Part shown: piece by piece, positions 12,486 to 25,986 of the stretch
Numbering within the stretch: the first letter of the stretch is position 1
How the letters are laid out: the number at the start of each line of letters is the position of its first letter
Notes under the pieces: model-generated
The model's input: the letters and a program-made list of their open reading frames with translations, nothing else
Databases searched by the model: none
Told to the model about the DNA's origin: nothing
Position numbers and translations under genes: made by a program
NCBI GenBank assembly: GCA_000231825.2
Contig: JH720365.1
Location: 186,001 to 250,000 of the forward strand
Direction of reading: 5' to 3'
DNA length: 64,000 nucleotides
DNA from: Tetrahymena elliotti 4EA
Taxonomy: Eukaryota > Ciliophora > Oligohymenophorea > Hymenostomatida > Tetrahymenidae

Positions 12486-15400
12486 TCAATATGGCTGTAA
12501 TTGGAGGAAAGATTTAGAATGGCTATTTTTTCTTTTGGCTTTGAACTTTGATATATTTAAATAGTTTTTTTTCTTTCTTATTGGTTGAGATTTCTTTTAT
12601 AACTTTTTGAGAATTGAGCTAAAATTATAGTGAACATAATAAATTGTGTATTCTTTCATAACTTCAAAATTAGGTATTGAAAATTCTTCTATCCTTTTAA
12701 TTAACTATTAGATAAGGTAATTATTTTATTAGTTCTAAGCGTTAAGCTAGTTATAATTTAGCTGATTTAGGAGCTAAGGATTCAGTAAATTTAAGTTAAA
12801 GTTATTAAGTTAACTTGGAGAAATAGTCTCATAATTTTATCCATTATCATAACATACCTAATTATTTTATTAGCCATTTTGTTGAATGAAATTTTAATTT
12901 TATAATGTACTTAATCTACCATTTTGTCCTTCACTATTTTTTAAATTAGGGTTGTTATAATTTTATGGTAAAATCTAAGCTAATAAAGATTATGTGTTTA
13001 AGTTATCTCTTTTTTAATGTAATTATTACAACTAAAGACTTATATTGTTCATCTATTTATGATTCCTATTGACTTGAGGCAAGCCAGATAACATTTAATT
13101 ACTTTATAATAAAGGTGTACCAACATAGTTTAAGTTGTTAAAATTATTAGGTTAACTATTGATTTAATTTGATTAAATATTTATTACATTTTATGGTCTC
13201 TATAATTCTTTGTTGAAAGAGCTTTTTTTCTATTTAATTGAGTCTAAAGATCCTTATCTCGATGTTTTAATTATTGAATTATTAAGTGGATCAATATTAT
13301 TATTGTTTATTTCTTATTAAATTACTTTTATTTTGTTCTTATCATCCAAATATATTTAAAAGGGAGATAAAGAATCATCTAAATTTTTCTTATTTAGAAT
13401 AGTAATCATCGGATTCCCAAACAGTTAAATAGGCTATAGATTTAGCTTAAAATTTTAGAATTTATTTATTTCTTATTTTTTATTCTCATTCAAAAGATCT
13501 AAATATTATATGTTGTTCTCTATTTAAAATGGAGATTAGCCATTTTAACTTTCTTTTTTGGAACTTTACTTCAGCAGATTCATTTCTTATAATTAGTTTT
13601 ACTCATTTGAAGAATTTTTTTTGAAAATCTAAGAACAGTTCATTTCTTCTAGTTTATCATTTTCTGCAGCTGAACTTTAATTCGAGTCTTATTTTTTTAA
13701 TAGACTGATTCTATTCTAATATGTTAATGTCCTTTTATAAAGAGGCATATCTTAATGTGTTTTTTCATAATCATATTCACCTTATTTAAGAGAAGAGTTG
13801 CTTCCAATCCCCTATGACTTTTGATTTTTTTATTATTTTCTGATGAATGTGTTATTTAAGGATTTTTCTGTATAATCTTCTTCTTCTCTAACCTCTGCAA
13901 TTTCTTTTGTTTATGAATTTTATGACATTTAGTCCTCTTAATCGAGTTCATATTCTTCTTAATCAAGATCTTCATCCTCTTCTTCACTAATTTATGAATC
14001 CATCACAAGATTGTTGTCTTCATTATATTTAAATTTAGTCATTCTATTATAGAATTACTTATCAGTCTCCATATCATTTAAAACTATTTATGAACCCTCT
14101 ATATTAGTATTCTAAAAGTAACTATACTCTAATGCTGTTCTAGTTACTTTCAAAGCATTTCTGACTCTTTTTATAATTTTTAATGAGTTTCTCTTGACTA
14201 AATATTATCTTGGATGATTTTATCTTTCTTTTTCAGAAACAGAGTGTAAGTGTCTGCTTATAAAAATCTATTTATTTTTTTGATAATGAATAAGTGGGCA
14301 ATCAACAACACTGTGTATAAACTTGCCACAAGAAAAGCATGGATTCATAAATCTTTGCTACCCAAAAATGATATCATCTTTATTCATCATGAACACTTCC
14401 TATGATTAAAATAAAATAAATCAAGAGCAATTTCCATAAAATTATTTACTTAATCTAAAGGAAATTCCTTTAAGCATTCAATAAAATTTTCCTAAGTTAT
14501 GTAGACAAGATGAGTAACTTCAGATGTAATGCAGGAATATAATAATGGTAAAGATGCATAAAAACTATGATGGCCCATGCTATCACCAGTCTAGAAAAAA
14601 ATTAATTTATTTAATTAATAACTAAAAATTTAATAAATATTACTTTCAGGCTACCAACTAGATGTTTTAAATCTCCTTTTTAAACATACAATTCAACTTT
14701 TCCTTTTAAAACATAGTACAAGATAGGATTTTCACATTCCCCTTGCTAATAAATCCTTTCACCAGGAGCAAACATTTTTTCTTCCATTCTTAATGAAACT
14801 TTTTATATGAATTACCTTGAGAATTTATGGCTAAATAACTTAGAGTTTGTTAAAATAGTTTAGTAGAATTCCTTATAAACTGAGTTTTTAAGATCTTCAG
14901 AAATCAGACTCAGTATTTTTTATCCTTTCTCTGGAGATTCACTTTCTTTTTTAAAAATATATTCCAGATAATTATAAACCTGAAGTTGAGTCTTTTTAGA
15001 AATACTTCTGTTTATCATATAATTTGAAATATCGAATTTCATCTATCTTTTATCAACAAAAAAATTTGATTAAGAAATTATTTTTAAATGCATCCAAAAA
15101 TAAAGAAAGTTAAAATTAATTTTTACTTGTAGTCTGCTATTTTTTTCTCTTTTTCTTAGAATATTGCACCAATCATATTAACTGCATAGGCAAATACAGT
15201 ACCAGATATAATCACAATACATATTACATAAATTCTTTCTATTTAATTTTGAGGTGTAATATCTCCATATCCTACAGTAATCATTGTAATTGTAGAGTAG
15301 TAAATACAAAGGATATATCTATTTTTAATATCATAGTTACTAAATTTATAGTAATCTATCCAGTTTTCTTTTGTATAATCACCTAAATTTATAGTACTTA

Positions 15401-17225
15401 TAAAGTGGAACCCACAACCACAAACATGACCTACTAACAGTAAGATAAAGGATAGCTTAGTTAAGTTATAAGCAGAAGGGTATCTTTCCATAAGAGAAAA
15501 ATGATCAGATATATCAGATATTTTTAAATTGACAAGAAAAACTCTAGAAATAAAGATTATTAGCAAAAGTGGAGCTGATAAAGTAAGATCAAGAGCAATA
15601 ATTGTTATATTTATAAGATCCAAAATTAATATATATTTGAAATATAAAATAACTTCCCTTCTGTACTCTATAAATGTACCATTTTAATAAAAACCGGTAT
15701 TAGTTCTGCAGAAAAAATCAATTACAAAAAGAATAATTGGGATTATCCTTAAGCATATTTGAGTATTGATATTTTACTCATATAAATTAACTTAAAACCC
15801 TATTTAAATAGGAACAATAAAGATTTAAATAATCAAAGCAATAATTACACATACTTTAAAAGTGATGAGTAAAGAGTTATCTGGTTAAAAAATAGGAATA
15901 GCAGAAAAGAATCTTTTTTAGATGTGCTCGTAATTAGTTTATGAGTATATGCGAGATCCCCCTTCATGCTAAAAAGACCTATCGTTAATTAAATTAAATT
16001 GATGAGGTAGCATTTTAACATAATTAAAGTCAGAGGTTTAATCCCTGATTTTGCTTATAAATCTGTTAGCATTTTTTAGCTAAACTGCTAGGTTCCAACC
16101 AATTTTTTTAGGTTTTAAAGAATTACTTGCTTAAGACATTCTATTATCAGATTTATTTATATCACTGCTTGGAGTAACACCAAGATTTTAATTTTCAATA
16201 ATACTTAAATTAAGAGGCACAATTTTGTTGATATGCCTATTTGTGTTTGACTATATAATACTACTGCTTTCTCCATCTGATTCCTCATGCTTTATAAAAT
16301 TTGTAAATTAAAAGCTTTTTTTCTAATGGTCGAATCTTTTTTGGTTTTCATAAATAAATTTTTCACTTTTTATCTTTGAAGATTACTATTTGAAGCGATT
16401 TTAATTTTTAGGAGTTTCTCCATTATTATTTATAATTGAAGTGGAAAGAGTAGATATCTTACTTTCCTTGTTGAGATTATTTTATTATCTTTTTGGTATT
16501 AATTCATGTTTGATAGATCTCTAAGTTGAAAAAATACTATCATACTATTTTAGCTGATTAAAAGATTCAGGGATAGTTTCTCTTTTTTATTCAGTTTTTA
16601 TATCAACTTCACTGCAAAAATTGTCACTATTTTCAGGTTAAATCATTTGAAGGTTATTATTGATTGAATTATCTTCTTTCTAGCTATCTTTGCTGCTGAG
16701 AGAATTTAAAGAATTTTTTTTATTTAAAATTTTAGATTCCATTTTGTTTCTTTATTAAAAAAATAGAGATTTAGAGCGAGACTGTAATTGATTATTTGGG
16801 TTCATTTATCTGGGTGACTGGGGATGAGATAATTCTTAGTAAGAATTTTCTAAAAACTATTTTTCTATTGTGTTATCTTTGAAGTTAGAATCAACTTTGT
16901 TGGTTGAAGGACTATTATTTTGAGAATGAAGTTGTTCAATTATTTAGCTATCATAGTTCTCCATGTGCATCAATATTTCTTTTGCAAAGTTATTATCTGG
17001 ACTCTACTGAAGTTAAATATTTGATCCAATAAAATTATTAATAGGCTATTATGTGTTGTTGCTATTTTAATCTTCCATTTTTAAACTTTTATCATCTTAT
17101 TCACCAGAGTTTTTATTTTCAGGATCTCTATTTTTAGAATTAAACAAACAAATCCAACATTCAAAAAATAATTCTAAAAAATAAATAAATATGATTTTAC
17201 GAGTCAATTTAAGGCAGTTATTCAT
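12486..17225 (-). CDS. Cyclic-nucleotide-gated-like K+ channel with CCHC zinc-knuckle (paralogue B)
   Basis: Minus-strand channel, predicted 1518 residues; exons 17225..15127, 15046..14644, 14590..14450 and 14399..12486. The start ATG at 17225 opens a frame that stays intact; 17078 is an in-frame alternative. A low-complexity N-terminus is followed by six-segment membrane helices and the filter TMITVGYGDITPQ (near 15250-15290). The cyclic-nucleotide-binding domain spans three exons (EKMFAPGERIYQQGEC, ILYYVLKGKVELYV, TGDSMGHHSF). The next exon gives CFSCGKFIHSVVDC, the same C-x2-C-x4-H-x4-C knuckle seen in the neighbour at the same place. The C-terminus is Asn/Gln-rich, ending with a block (VMKEYTIYYVHYNFSSIL) that aligns with the neighbour's IKEFTYYYPDHNLSQII. 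The pair therefore looks like an old inverted duplication. Confidence 0.85.
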
Positions 17226-19297
17226 GATTCTGCATTTCTTAATGCAAAAAGCAATAAATAAAAAAGTTTTTAAAAAGTAAAGAGTAAGCTTTTTGAATAA
17301 AATTTAAAATTTGTTTAATTTCTTCTTTAAAATTTAGTTAGAGTAATCTTTATCTTAATAAATCAAATTTTTAGTTATAGATTATGAAGATTATTTGAAT
17401 ATTTCAGTAATTATTATTTGTTATTCTTATCAATTTCTTTTTAAAAATGTCTTAAAAATATTTGATATTTAGGTTTACATAAATCATAAAACTATTTATT
17501 CTCCAAAAAATTATTATGAAAGTTTATCTGCTAAAGTATCAAAATAATTTGATTGAAAAGTATTATTAATACAAAATGTTTTCTTGATAAATCAATACAC
17601 AAAACCATAAATTGCAAAATTGAAATTAAACTGTGTAAATTTAATCTTACATTTGTGGATTTTTTTCAATCTTTGGATAGTACTCTAAAATTTATCAAAG
17701 TTATTCATTTAATTTTAACATCAATTAGCTCATAAATACTTTTATGTAAAATATAAAAATCATGTAAATTATTTGGATCCAAATTTAAGAAGAAAAAGAA
17801 AATTATTTTAAAATATAAATAGATAAAATGTAAAAAAATATTCCTTACTACATTTTTAGAATCAATTTATAAAAACAAAACCAAATCAATATATTTATTC
17901 AACTAAGATGGAGGAAGGAATAATTTTTAAGATAAGGCATATTTAAGAAGTAAATTTTAAGAATTTATTTTGTTAACTTTTTTTAGAATTTTTATTTTAA
18001 ATTTATAAAATTGTTAGAAGAAGAAAAAGAATATAATTAGATTATTAATCTACTTATTAGATCATTTTTAAGCAAACCTAAAATAAATCAACTAAATTCA
18101 TACAGAACTACATATTAATTAAATGAGTTATCAAATAAATATAAAAAAATTAAAAAAATAATTTGATAAGGAAACAATCTTATTTAAGTACAAAATTTAT
18201 TTTTATTAATTTTTTAATTTTGTTTAATCTATAAATACAATCAATAGGTTTATTCAAATGAATTTTTATCAACTTTATAAAGTAAATTTTGTTTTATTAA
18301 ACAAACATATTTTTCTGTTATAAAATTAGAATTTTTTCTATTTTAAAAAATATGAAAATTTTTATAATGAATTTTATAAAAAAGAAATTCAATTGAAATT
18401 AAGAATACTTATTAGAGTTATAATAAATATTTGTGGAATTTACTGATGTAAGTTGTAAGATAATAAGTGATTTTTTTTTTAAATTAAAAATATTTAATTT
18501 TTTATAAAATATAAAAAATCATTTCTACTTCATAAATTAGCATAGGTGAAATTATAGGGAAATATTAATTGATAAATAAATAGAAGTTTTTGCATTTGAT
18601 CCAAAAATGTAAAAAAAATAATTAAATTATTTAGGAAATTATCCAAAATAGAAATTTAAGATAATTTGATGTTTAGAAAAGTAATTAAAGTGCTTGCTTG
18701 ATGAGTTGATTGTTTTAATTTTTAATAAATATACTGAAAACAATTATTTTTTGTAAATTTTACAGTAAAAAGATGGCTGAATACAGGTATTAGGCTTAAA
18801 ATAAGTGGTTCATAGAATTATGAGAATACAAGAATTAGTAACAAAATTAATTTTTGGATAGATAGAAGAATTAGATAAAAAGAACATATATGGAAAATAC
18901 TTATTTCTGCTACTTAGTAATTATTGACTATAGTTATATAAAAATAAAACAAAAGAAATGAATTTTTGATATGGATTTAAATTTATCAAACACTTTTTAT
19001 ATTGAGGGTATTTAAGTATGTATATTAGTGATAGAAAACTTTTTGATGCTATTAGTTAATTTGCTACTTACCTAAAAATGTAGGTAAAGTAATAAGATTG
19101 TATATCCTTGTGGATATAAACATGCAATGTGAAGAAATATGATGAATTAGTAAAAAAGAATTCTTAAGTCAATGCTCTTTACGGATGATAATTATCAATA
19201 ATATATATTACTTTAATAAAATTAGTAGCAAATATATATATAGGAATTATTATATTAAGAAATACAGCTGTTAAAGTGAGTCACAAAATTAAAGGAA
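17226..19297. other. Intergenic AT-rich region between divergent genes
   Basis: About 2 kb separating the minus-strand channel start from the histidine kinase start; both promoters should lie here. Short open frames at 17553..17735 and near 18774 end quickly at TGA and show no conserved residues. I recognise no regulatory motif. Confidence 0.55.
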
Positions 19298-22200
19298 ATG
19301 AATTGTGACTTAGAAGAATAGAATTAATAGAATTCTCATCAAGCTTATACAGATAATGAAGCGATAGATGAATCTCCTTATATAGTTGATTATGAGTAAC
19401 TCAGGAACGATATTGCATTTTATTCCTTAATAATAATTTAAGTGGTTTTTGTCTTTTTGGCTAAGCAATTCAATTTTGATGGAATAGGAGATCAATCTTC
19501 TTCAAGTAGTAATTAAAGTTCCTCTTCAACAAATTAAGGATAGTCATAGCAAAACTCTAAAATACAAAATGATAAAGATCCCTATAACGTTATATGGAGC
19601 GCCTTTAATATCTTTATGCTAATGGTTCCTCTAATCCTTTGTATTTATACAATATATATTTACCGAAAAACTTAATCAATAAATTATTATAAGGCCCAAA
19701 AAGCTTTCAACTAAATATTTATAATTCTAGTTGCTGCTTATGTATTTTCTAAACCTTCTGCTGATCAGAATATTTTATTCATTTCATATAAACTACCTGC
19801 AGAAAAAATTTATGAAGGGTAAACTAATAATTAGCTTACAGAAATGTATGATTTATACTTCTTGCTCTTGTTAAATAGCAGAATAAATTAGAGAATCACT
19901 ACATTAATGGGTTTACTGCAAAAGATCTGCTTACATATAACAATTTTGATATTATATATGCAAAAAACTTCTTTCTAGGGGTATATAGCTCTTGGTATAT
20001 GTGCTCTTTAGTTCATTATAGCTGATATTTCTCAATATTTATTGATAATTTTATAAAACTAAAATTAATTTTTGATGTGTTCTTGCTCATCATTGAAATG
20101 CTTTTATTCTACTGACAATCTTCAGCAGCAACAATTATCACCAGGGAAATAAAATAAGTTACACAGTAGTGTCTTACAATAATATTACACAACATTCAAC
20201 ACAAATTTAGATGGTACATTATAAAATGATCACAGTCTACTTAAGAATTAGTTACATTAAAATCATTCAAATTATATAAAAACATACAACAACTTATCTA
20301 AAGATGGATTGATTGGCCAACATAGTTAGCAAATTCATAGGTTTATAACTTCTAGAAATGGGATTGATATGAGTTTATATAATAAGAAAATAAAGAAAAT
20401 AAACGTTCCTTCTATAAATAATTTTTGGACCTCAAATAAAAGAGATTAATTTAAACAGTAAGGAGAGATTTAATATTTAAAAGAATCTGAAGAGAAGTGG
20501 TAATAATATTTGAATGAAATTCCTTCTGGAATCATTCTTATACACAAAAATCTTAAATAAGTTAAATTTGCAAATGAGTTTATTCGTTAATTTTTTCTTC
20601 GAAATTTTAGAAAATTCAACGAAAACGAAATATTAAATATGATTTTGCGTGAAATAGAATTTAAGATTTTGTCGCATATAGTCAACCACATGTCAAATGA
20701 AAAGAAGAGAATCACACGCTTTAGTAGCAGTGCTAAAAAGCAAGTCAGAGAATCTATCTCGAATGCAGAAAAAAAATCTTAAAAAAGGAGCAGTAATAAC
20801 ATCAATAATTTTTATGCAGGAGAGACTAAAAATAGCATAGGAAATCTTTCTATATTTTAGTTCACAGGAAAAAATATAGTTGATGACTAAAACTCTTAAA
20901 AATCTCCTCTCACTTAACCACTTCCTATAAATCAAACCATAAGCAATATCAATACCCACACTTCGCACCAAAATATATAAAAGCAAGAAAATGAAAAAAG
21001 TACGACGTTGGAATCTATTTTAACCAATTTTGATTAGAGTCATAGTACTCAAAGAGACATCGAAAATAGCACTATTGAAATATATACAAAAATATAAAAT
21101 GTTGAAAACAAAGAAAGCATTTCCATAAAAGGAAAGGTTCTCTATCGCAACGATGGAGATGAGTTCATGGTTATACTAGAAGATAATACTAAATTTGAAA
21201 ATGTTACAAACCTAGCTGATAGAGATGACTATAAAAATAGACTAATAAGCTCTTTTTCTCATGAATTGAGAACCCCTCTCAATTCAAGTATGGGCTTCCT
21301 CCAGAGTGGCCTACTTGATGAGACAATTAGTGAAAATGCTAAAAATATCTATTTATTGCCTGCCTACTAAGCTCTTAAGCTGCAGTATTATTTTATAAGT
21401 GACATTCTGGATTTTTCTTAAATTTTAGCTAAGAAAGATCTTCAATTAAATTTTGTTAAATTTAACATATCCAAGCTTGTCTGCGATTTAAAAGATTTGT
21501 ATGAATTAAGCTTCTCGTCTAAAGGGATATTTTTAAATTTTAATTTAGATAGTAAGGTACTAGTTAAACTTGTTTCTTAATTAATTTTTTTATAGCAATT
21601 AAAAAATTCTATTAAAATTTAATTTTTATTATATTTGAATAAAAATTTCAACCAAAATACAAAGATAAATCAATAATATTTAGCTTACATTTTTCTAAAT
21701 AAATAATAGTTTTTTATTAAAAATAGATATAAAATTGGGAAATTTGCACAGATTATGACAGACTAATGTAAGTACTTGTAAATTTGATTAACAATTCTTT
21801 GAGATTTACCCTAAAAGGTGGTGTTACTGTAAAAATTATACCAACGCTATAGAATAATCTATGCATACATGTAATTGATACTGGAGAAGGAATGAATGTT
21901 ATGTAGTTTGAATAGATCAAATAAAAGCTTTCCTAATTTGGCCTAACTGGTATTCCTATCACAGAAACTTAGCATACAGGTATTTATTTGTTAAAATCAA
22001 TCTATTCTAATTCAAAATATCTTTAAAAGCAATAACATAATTTTTATTAATAATTTGGCTTGAATTGTAATTTATATTTATTTCATTTTTTATAAAAAAT
22101 AGGATTTGGTCTAACTATATCATAGGTTATTGTCAGTATTCTAGCTTCTGAGTCTAATTAAGATTTAGAACTTAAAAAGACATTTGGTGGTGGTTGCACT

Positions 22201-24789
22201 TTTAGTTTCTGCATTGAGAATATATTAAATCTTTAAACAAGTTACAGTATGACATCTCACAATAATAGTAGGATGGATGCAGCGAAGGCAGGAACAAAAA
22301 TTTTTGCACGTAAAGACATCAAGAAATACACATATGCTCATAAAACAATAGAAAAGGTAAATTTAATATAAATTTTTACATAAGTTAATTAAATTATATT
22401 TTAATTGAAATAGTCTTTTTCTAAAACTCTGCAGTTTTCTTCTCATAGTCTTCAACCTAGGCATGGGAAAGATTTGAAAAGAGGAAACTCTGCTAGCATT
22501 TCTAAGATAGAAGACTTAAAAGCTCCAATAGGAGGAGCTAAGATTCAGTCATCATTTTTCAAAAAAAATATATCTCCATAGTAGCAAGAATAAATTGATA
22601 CTTAGGAATTAAATACTTAAGCAATTTTTTAGGAAAATGTATTGAATAGTTATGATTTAAATGAATAAAATGAAAAATCTATTAACAATGATTTAGAAAA
22701 TTCCGAGGTAAATAAGCAGTAGCAAGAATAGCATTAGTAGGATTAATAGAATGAAACTGAGGCAAATTTAATCTTTTAGCAAACTAAAAATTAAAATCTA
22801 AATTTGGTCCAAGTACAAACACCTTCTCATAATCCTGAAGAAAATATGGTATTGTCTGGATTAAATTTGTATAATAATCAGAATTCTTCTTATTCTTAAT
22901 AAAAAAGATTCTTCATAACATAGTCACAAGCTATACTAGTCAATCATAATCCAAATAATGTTTAAATTTAAAGAGAAAAATCTTTTAAATACCTAGAACA
23001 AGAGAATTTAGATATGAAAAAATCTCATTTATAAAATGAATCAACAATATCACATAATGATTGCTTTGAAAATAAATTAAATTAATACAATTTTAGTGCT
23101 CTGATCCACTCAAACCAATAAATCTTTTCAACTCCAACAAAATAATTTAATGGGTTAAATATCTTTGATAGTATAATAGAAAATGATATAAATTTAAATC
23201 TCCGTGTATAATAATAAAAAGAAGAATTAGAATAAACACCTCATTTATTGAACGCTTCATAGAATATGTCCGAAAAGTAAGTTGATAATTAGTCAACTTC
23301 AGCTCAAATTAGAAACTAAGAAACCATGTTGGATTGTAATTAAATTAAAACACCTAAGTATAACAATTTGAATTTAAAAATTGATTCAGATAATAAAATT
23401 CAAAAGTATTTTGATTAAAACTTATTAACTCCATAAAATGCTGATTTTGTAATAGTTGATGAACCAAAAAAAGAATAAGTTAGCTTTCTTAAGACAATTA
23501 TATTACCTCCTGGCTCTAAAAGAGTTACTCCAAGTAAACAAAATAATGTCAAATTTTAATTTTAGACAGAATCTAAGATAACATCAGTAAAAGAAGAATT
23601 CTCTAGCTCAGATAAGGATTTCAAAAATATCAATAGTTATTTTAATAAAATGTCACCCAAGGAAAATAGTTTTTAGTAAAAACAAGACCAAACTTAAGAT
23701 TATCATAATAATACTAACATAAATTTACACGATATTGTTTTACATAAAAAATAATCAGAATATAATAGTTTATCTGCATAAAATACAAATCGTAACAATT
23801 TATATTAAAACTAAACGCCATAGTTAAATTAACAAAATGGAATTAATAATAAAATTTTAGAAAATATGAATAATATCTTCTAAAATCAAATGTAATTAAG
23901 TGAATAGTTCAGTGAAACCTCATGGCAAATACCTCATAATACTTAAAATAACTAAATTAATAGCACAGTCTACAGTAAAAAAACTTTGATCAATTCATCT
24001 CATGGAAATAATTCTCCATTCAACCAAAATATATTATTTAATATTCAAAAAATGAAATAAGCTACTGATAATACTTTTTAAGTTGGGAATTTAGCCTAGC
24101 TTGAAATACAGCAAAGTAATATTAATGATATAGAAACAGCTAACTTCCAAAGGGAAAATTCTACAAACTAAAATACAATAAGAAAGTAAATGAAAAATTC
24201 AAGTTGGCTAAGAAAAGGTTCACTTTAATTGATAGAAAAAGATGAAAAATACAATCCTTAAGATGAACCGTAGTAAATGAGTGAAATTATTGAAAGGCCT
24301 ATAGCATAACACTAATAAATATTTATGAAGTGTTAATGCAAAAGAATACTATGTGTTGATGATGAAGTATTTAACATCTAAGTGCTAATGTTGCTCTTTT
24401 AAAAGTTAGATTACAAAATAGAAAAAGCATTTAATGGGAAAGATGCCATTACTATTTTTACTTCATTTTATAATTCAATATAGAAGTATCAGTGTGAAAG
24501 TCCTAACTGCACAGTCTTTAAGGCAATTATTTTAGACTGTAATATGCCTATAATGAATGGATGGGAATGTGCTAGAGAATTAAGGAATTTAATGAACTAA
24601 AAAAAACTTCCATCTATTCCTATCATAGCTTTAACTGCTTATGTTGCTCAGTAATCTTATAACAAATGTATTGAAAGTGGAATGGATGATGTACTTAACA
24701 AACCCATAAATATAGAGGTCTTAAAAAACAAAGTTGAAAGCTACATTCATCTGTATGAAACCGACTAAAAAAATATTAAGTGGGTATGA
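19298..24789 (+). CDS. Membrane hybrid histidine kinase with C-terminal receiver domain
   Basis: Two-component sensor, predicted 1713 residues; exons 19298..21556, 21727..21979, 22103..22356 and 22414..24789. The start is the first ATG after an in-frame TGA. Several hydrophobic segments occupy roughly the first 270 residues, suggesting a membrane-bound sensor. The HisKA H-box is SSFSHELRTPLNSSMGF (around 21250). The ATPase domain has the N-box NLINNSLRFT, the G1 box DTGEGM, a G2-like TGFGLT across an exon junction and GGGCTF. A Gln/Asn-rich linker of about 640 residues separates the kinase core from a receiver domain with VDDE, the phospho-acceptor Asp in ILDCNMPIMNGWE, ALTAY and NKP. Autophosphorylation on His and phosphotransfer to Asp are therefore possible. 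The input signal is unknown; no PAS domain was recognised. Confidence 0.9.
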
Positions 24790-25986
24790 GGCTTACATAA
24801 ATAAATAATTAAATAATATAAGAAAATAGATCAGTAATCTAGGAATACTTTTTTATTTAGTCAATAATAATAATAATAATTAAAATAAATAAATATTGAT
24901 GATTTAAAGGAAGAACTTACTTAACTTTATTAAATTGATAAATATTTTAAACATTATGTACAATTTTAAAGAATATTTGTAAATATAATTTTAAATATAT
25001 TTTTATATAAAAAAATAATATTAATATGTTATTATAAATCAAATCTAGTGTTTCTATACAATCAATTTTAATGATTTTCTAATCAACCTCTCTCTAATCG
25101 CCATTAAAAAGCAAATTATATTTTGTTAGTTTATTTGCATCTTTAATTTATTTTGTATGTGCATGAATCAATGAATGAATAAATTAAAATGTATTTTGTT
25201 TCCTAAATTATTTTATTGATAAATAATGAAAAAGAAATCATTTAAATTAAAAAAAATTGAGATTTAAACACATTGATTTGATTAATGATAAAATAATAAT
25301 TAATATTTTTAAAATTAACAATTATTTTAATGAAAGATGAAGTAATTATTTTATTTTAGCTAGCTTTAAATACTCTTCAATAAAAAATATTTTTTGCATA
25401 AAAATAATATTAATTATTATTTTTAATAGAATCTAGTGTTGCTAAACAATTAATAATTTCTTATCAACTGCTAATTAGAATTAAAAATCAAATTATTATT
25501 TACTTTATTGATTGCTTGCTTGCCAACTTATTTGATTTATTTATGAATGCAAATCAATTGTTTTTGCAAAATTAATAAATTATTAAAAATGCAAATTAAA
25601 AATTATATAATTAATTTTACAAAATATACAATTTAAAAATATATCAATTAATTAATAAATAGATGAAGAAATTGAATGAATGAATTTGAAAATGCTTTAA
25701 TTAAATAATGAAGATAGAGTGGAGGTCATGTATATTAGAATGGTTATGAAAATAAATATAAATTTTAGAAATATTGAATATTTTTAATTTTTTAATATTA
25801 AAGGAAAAAGAAAGATACACATTTTTTAAATATAAAAAATTTGAAAAAAAATATATAATATATATCCGCAAAAATCAAAACAAAGTCTAATTAAACAAAT
25901 AAAAATTTTTATTAACAAAAAAATAAATAAAAAATCAAAATCATATCTCTTCATATTAGTCATAATAGCCAAATTTATAAAGCAAA
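24790..25986. other. Intergenic AT-rich region with an AAT microsatellite
   Basis: A 1.2 kb spacer. It contains an AAT trinucleotide run near 24866-24885 and AAAT-type runs just after it. The stretch just before 25987 is A-rich, as expected for a ciliate 5' leader. No gene seen. Confidence 0.6.

Noticed and set aside
17196..17222. A 27-nt GTAA...TAG segment near the start of the minus-strand channel, possible tiny intron
   Set aside because: It is in frame without removal and much shorter than the other introns, so I left it as coding.
24866..24905. AAT and AAAT repeats considered as a CRISPR-like or telomeric repeat
   Set aside because: Simple microsatellite; no spacers, and not the ciliate telomere unit.
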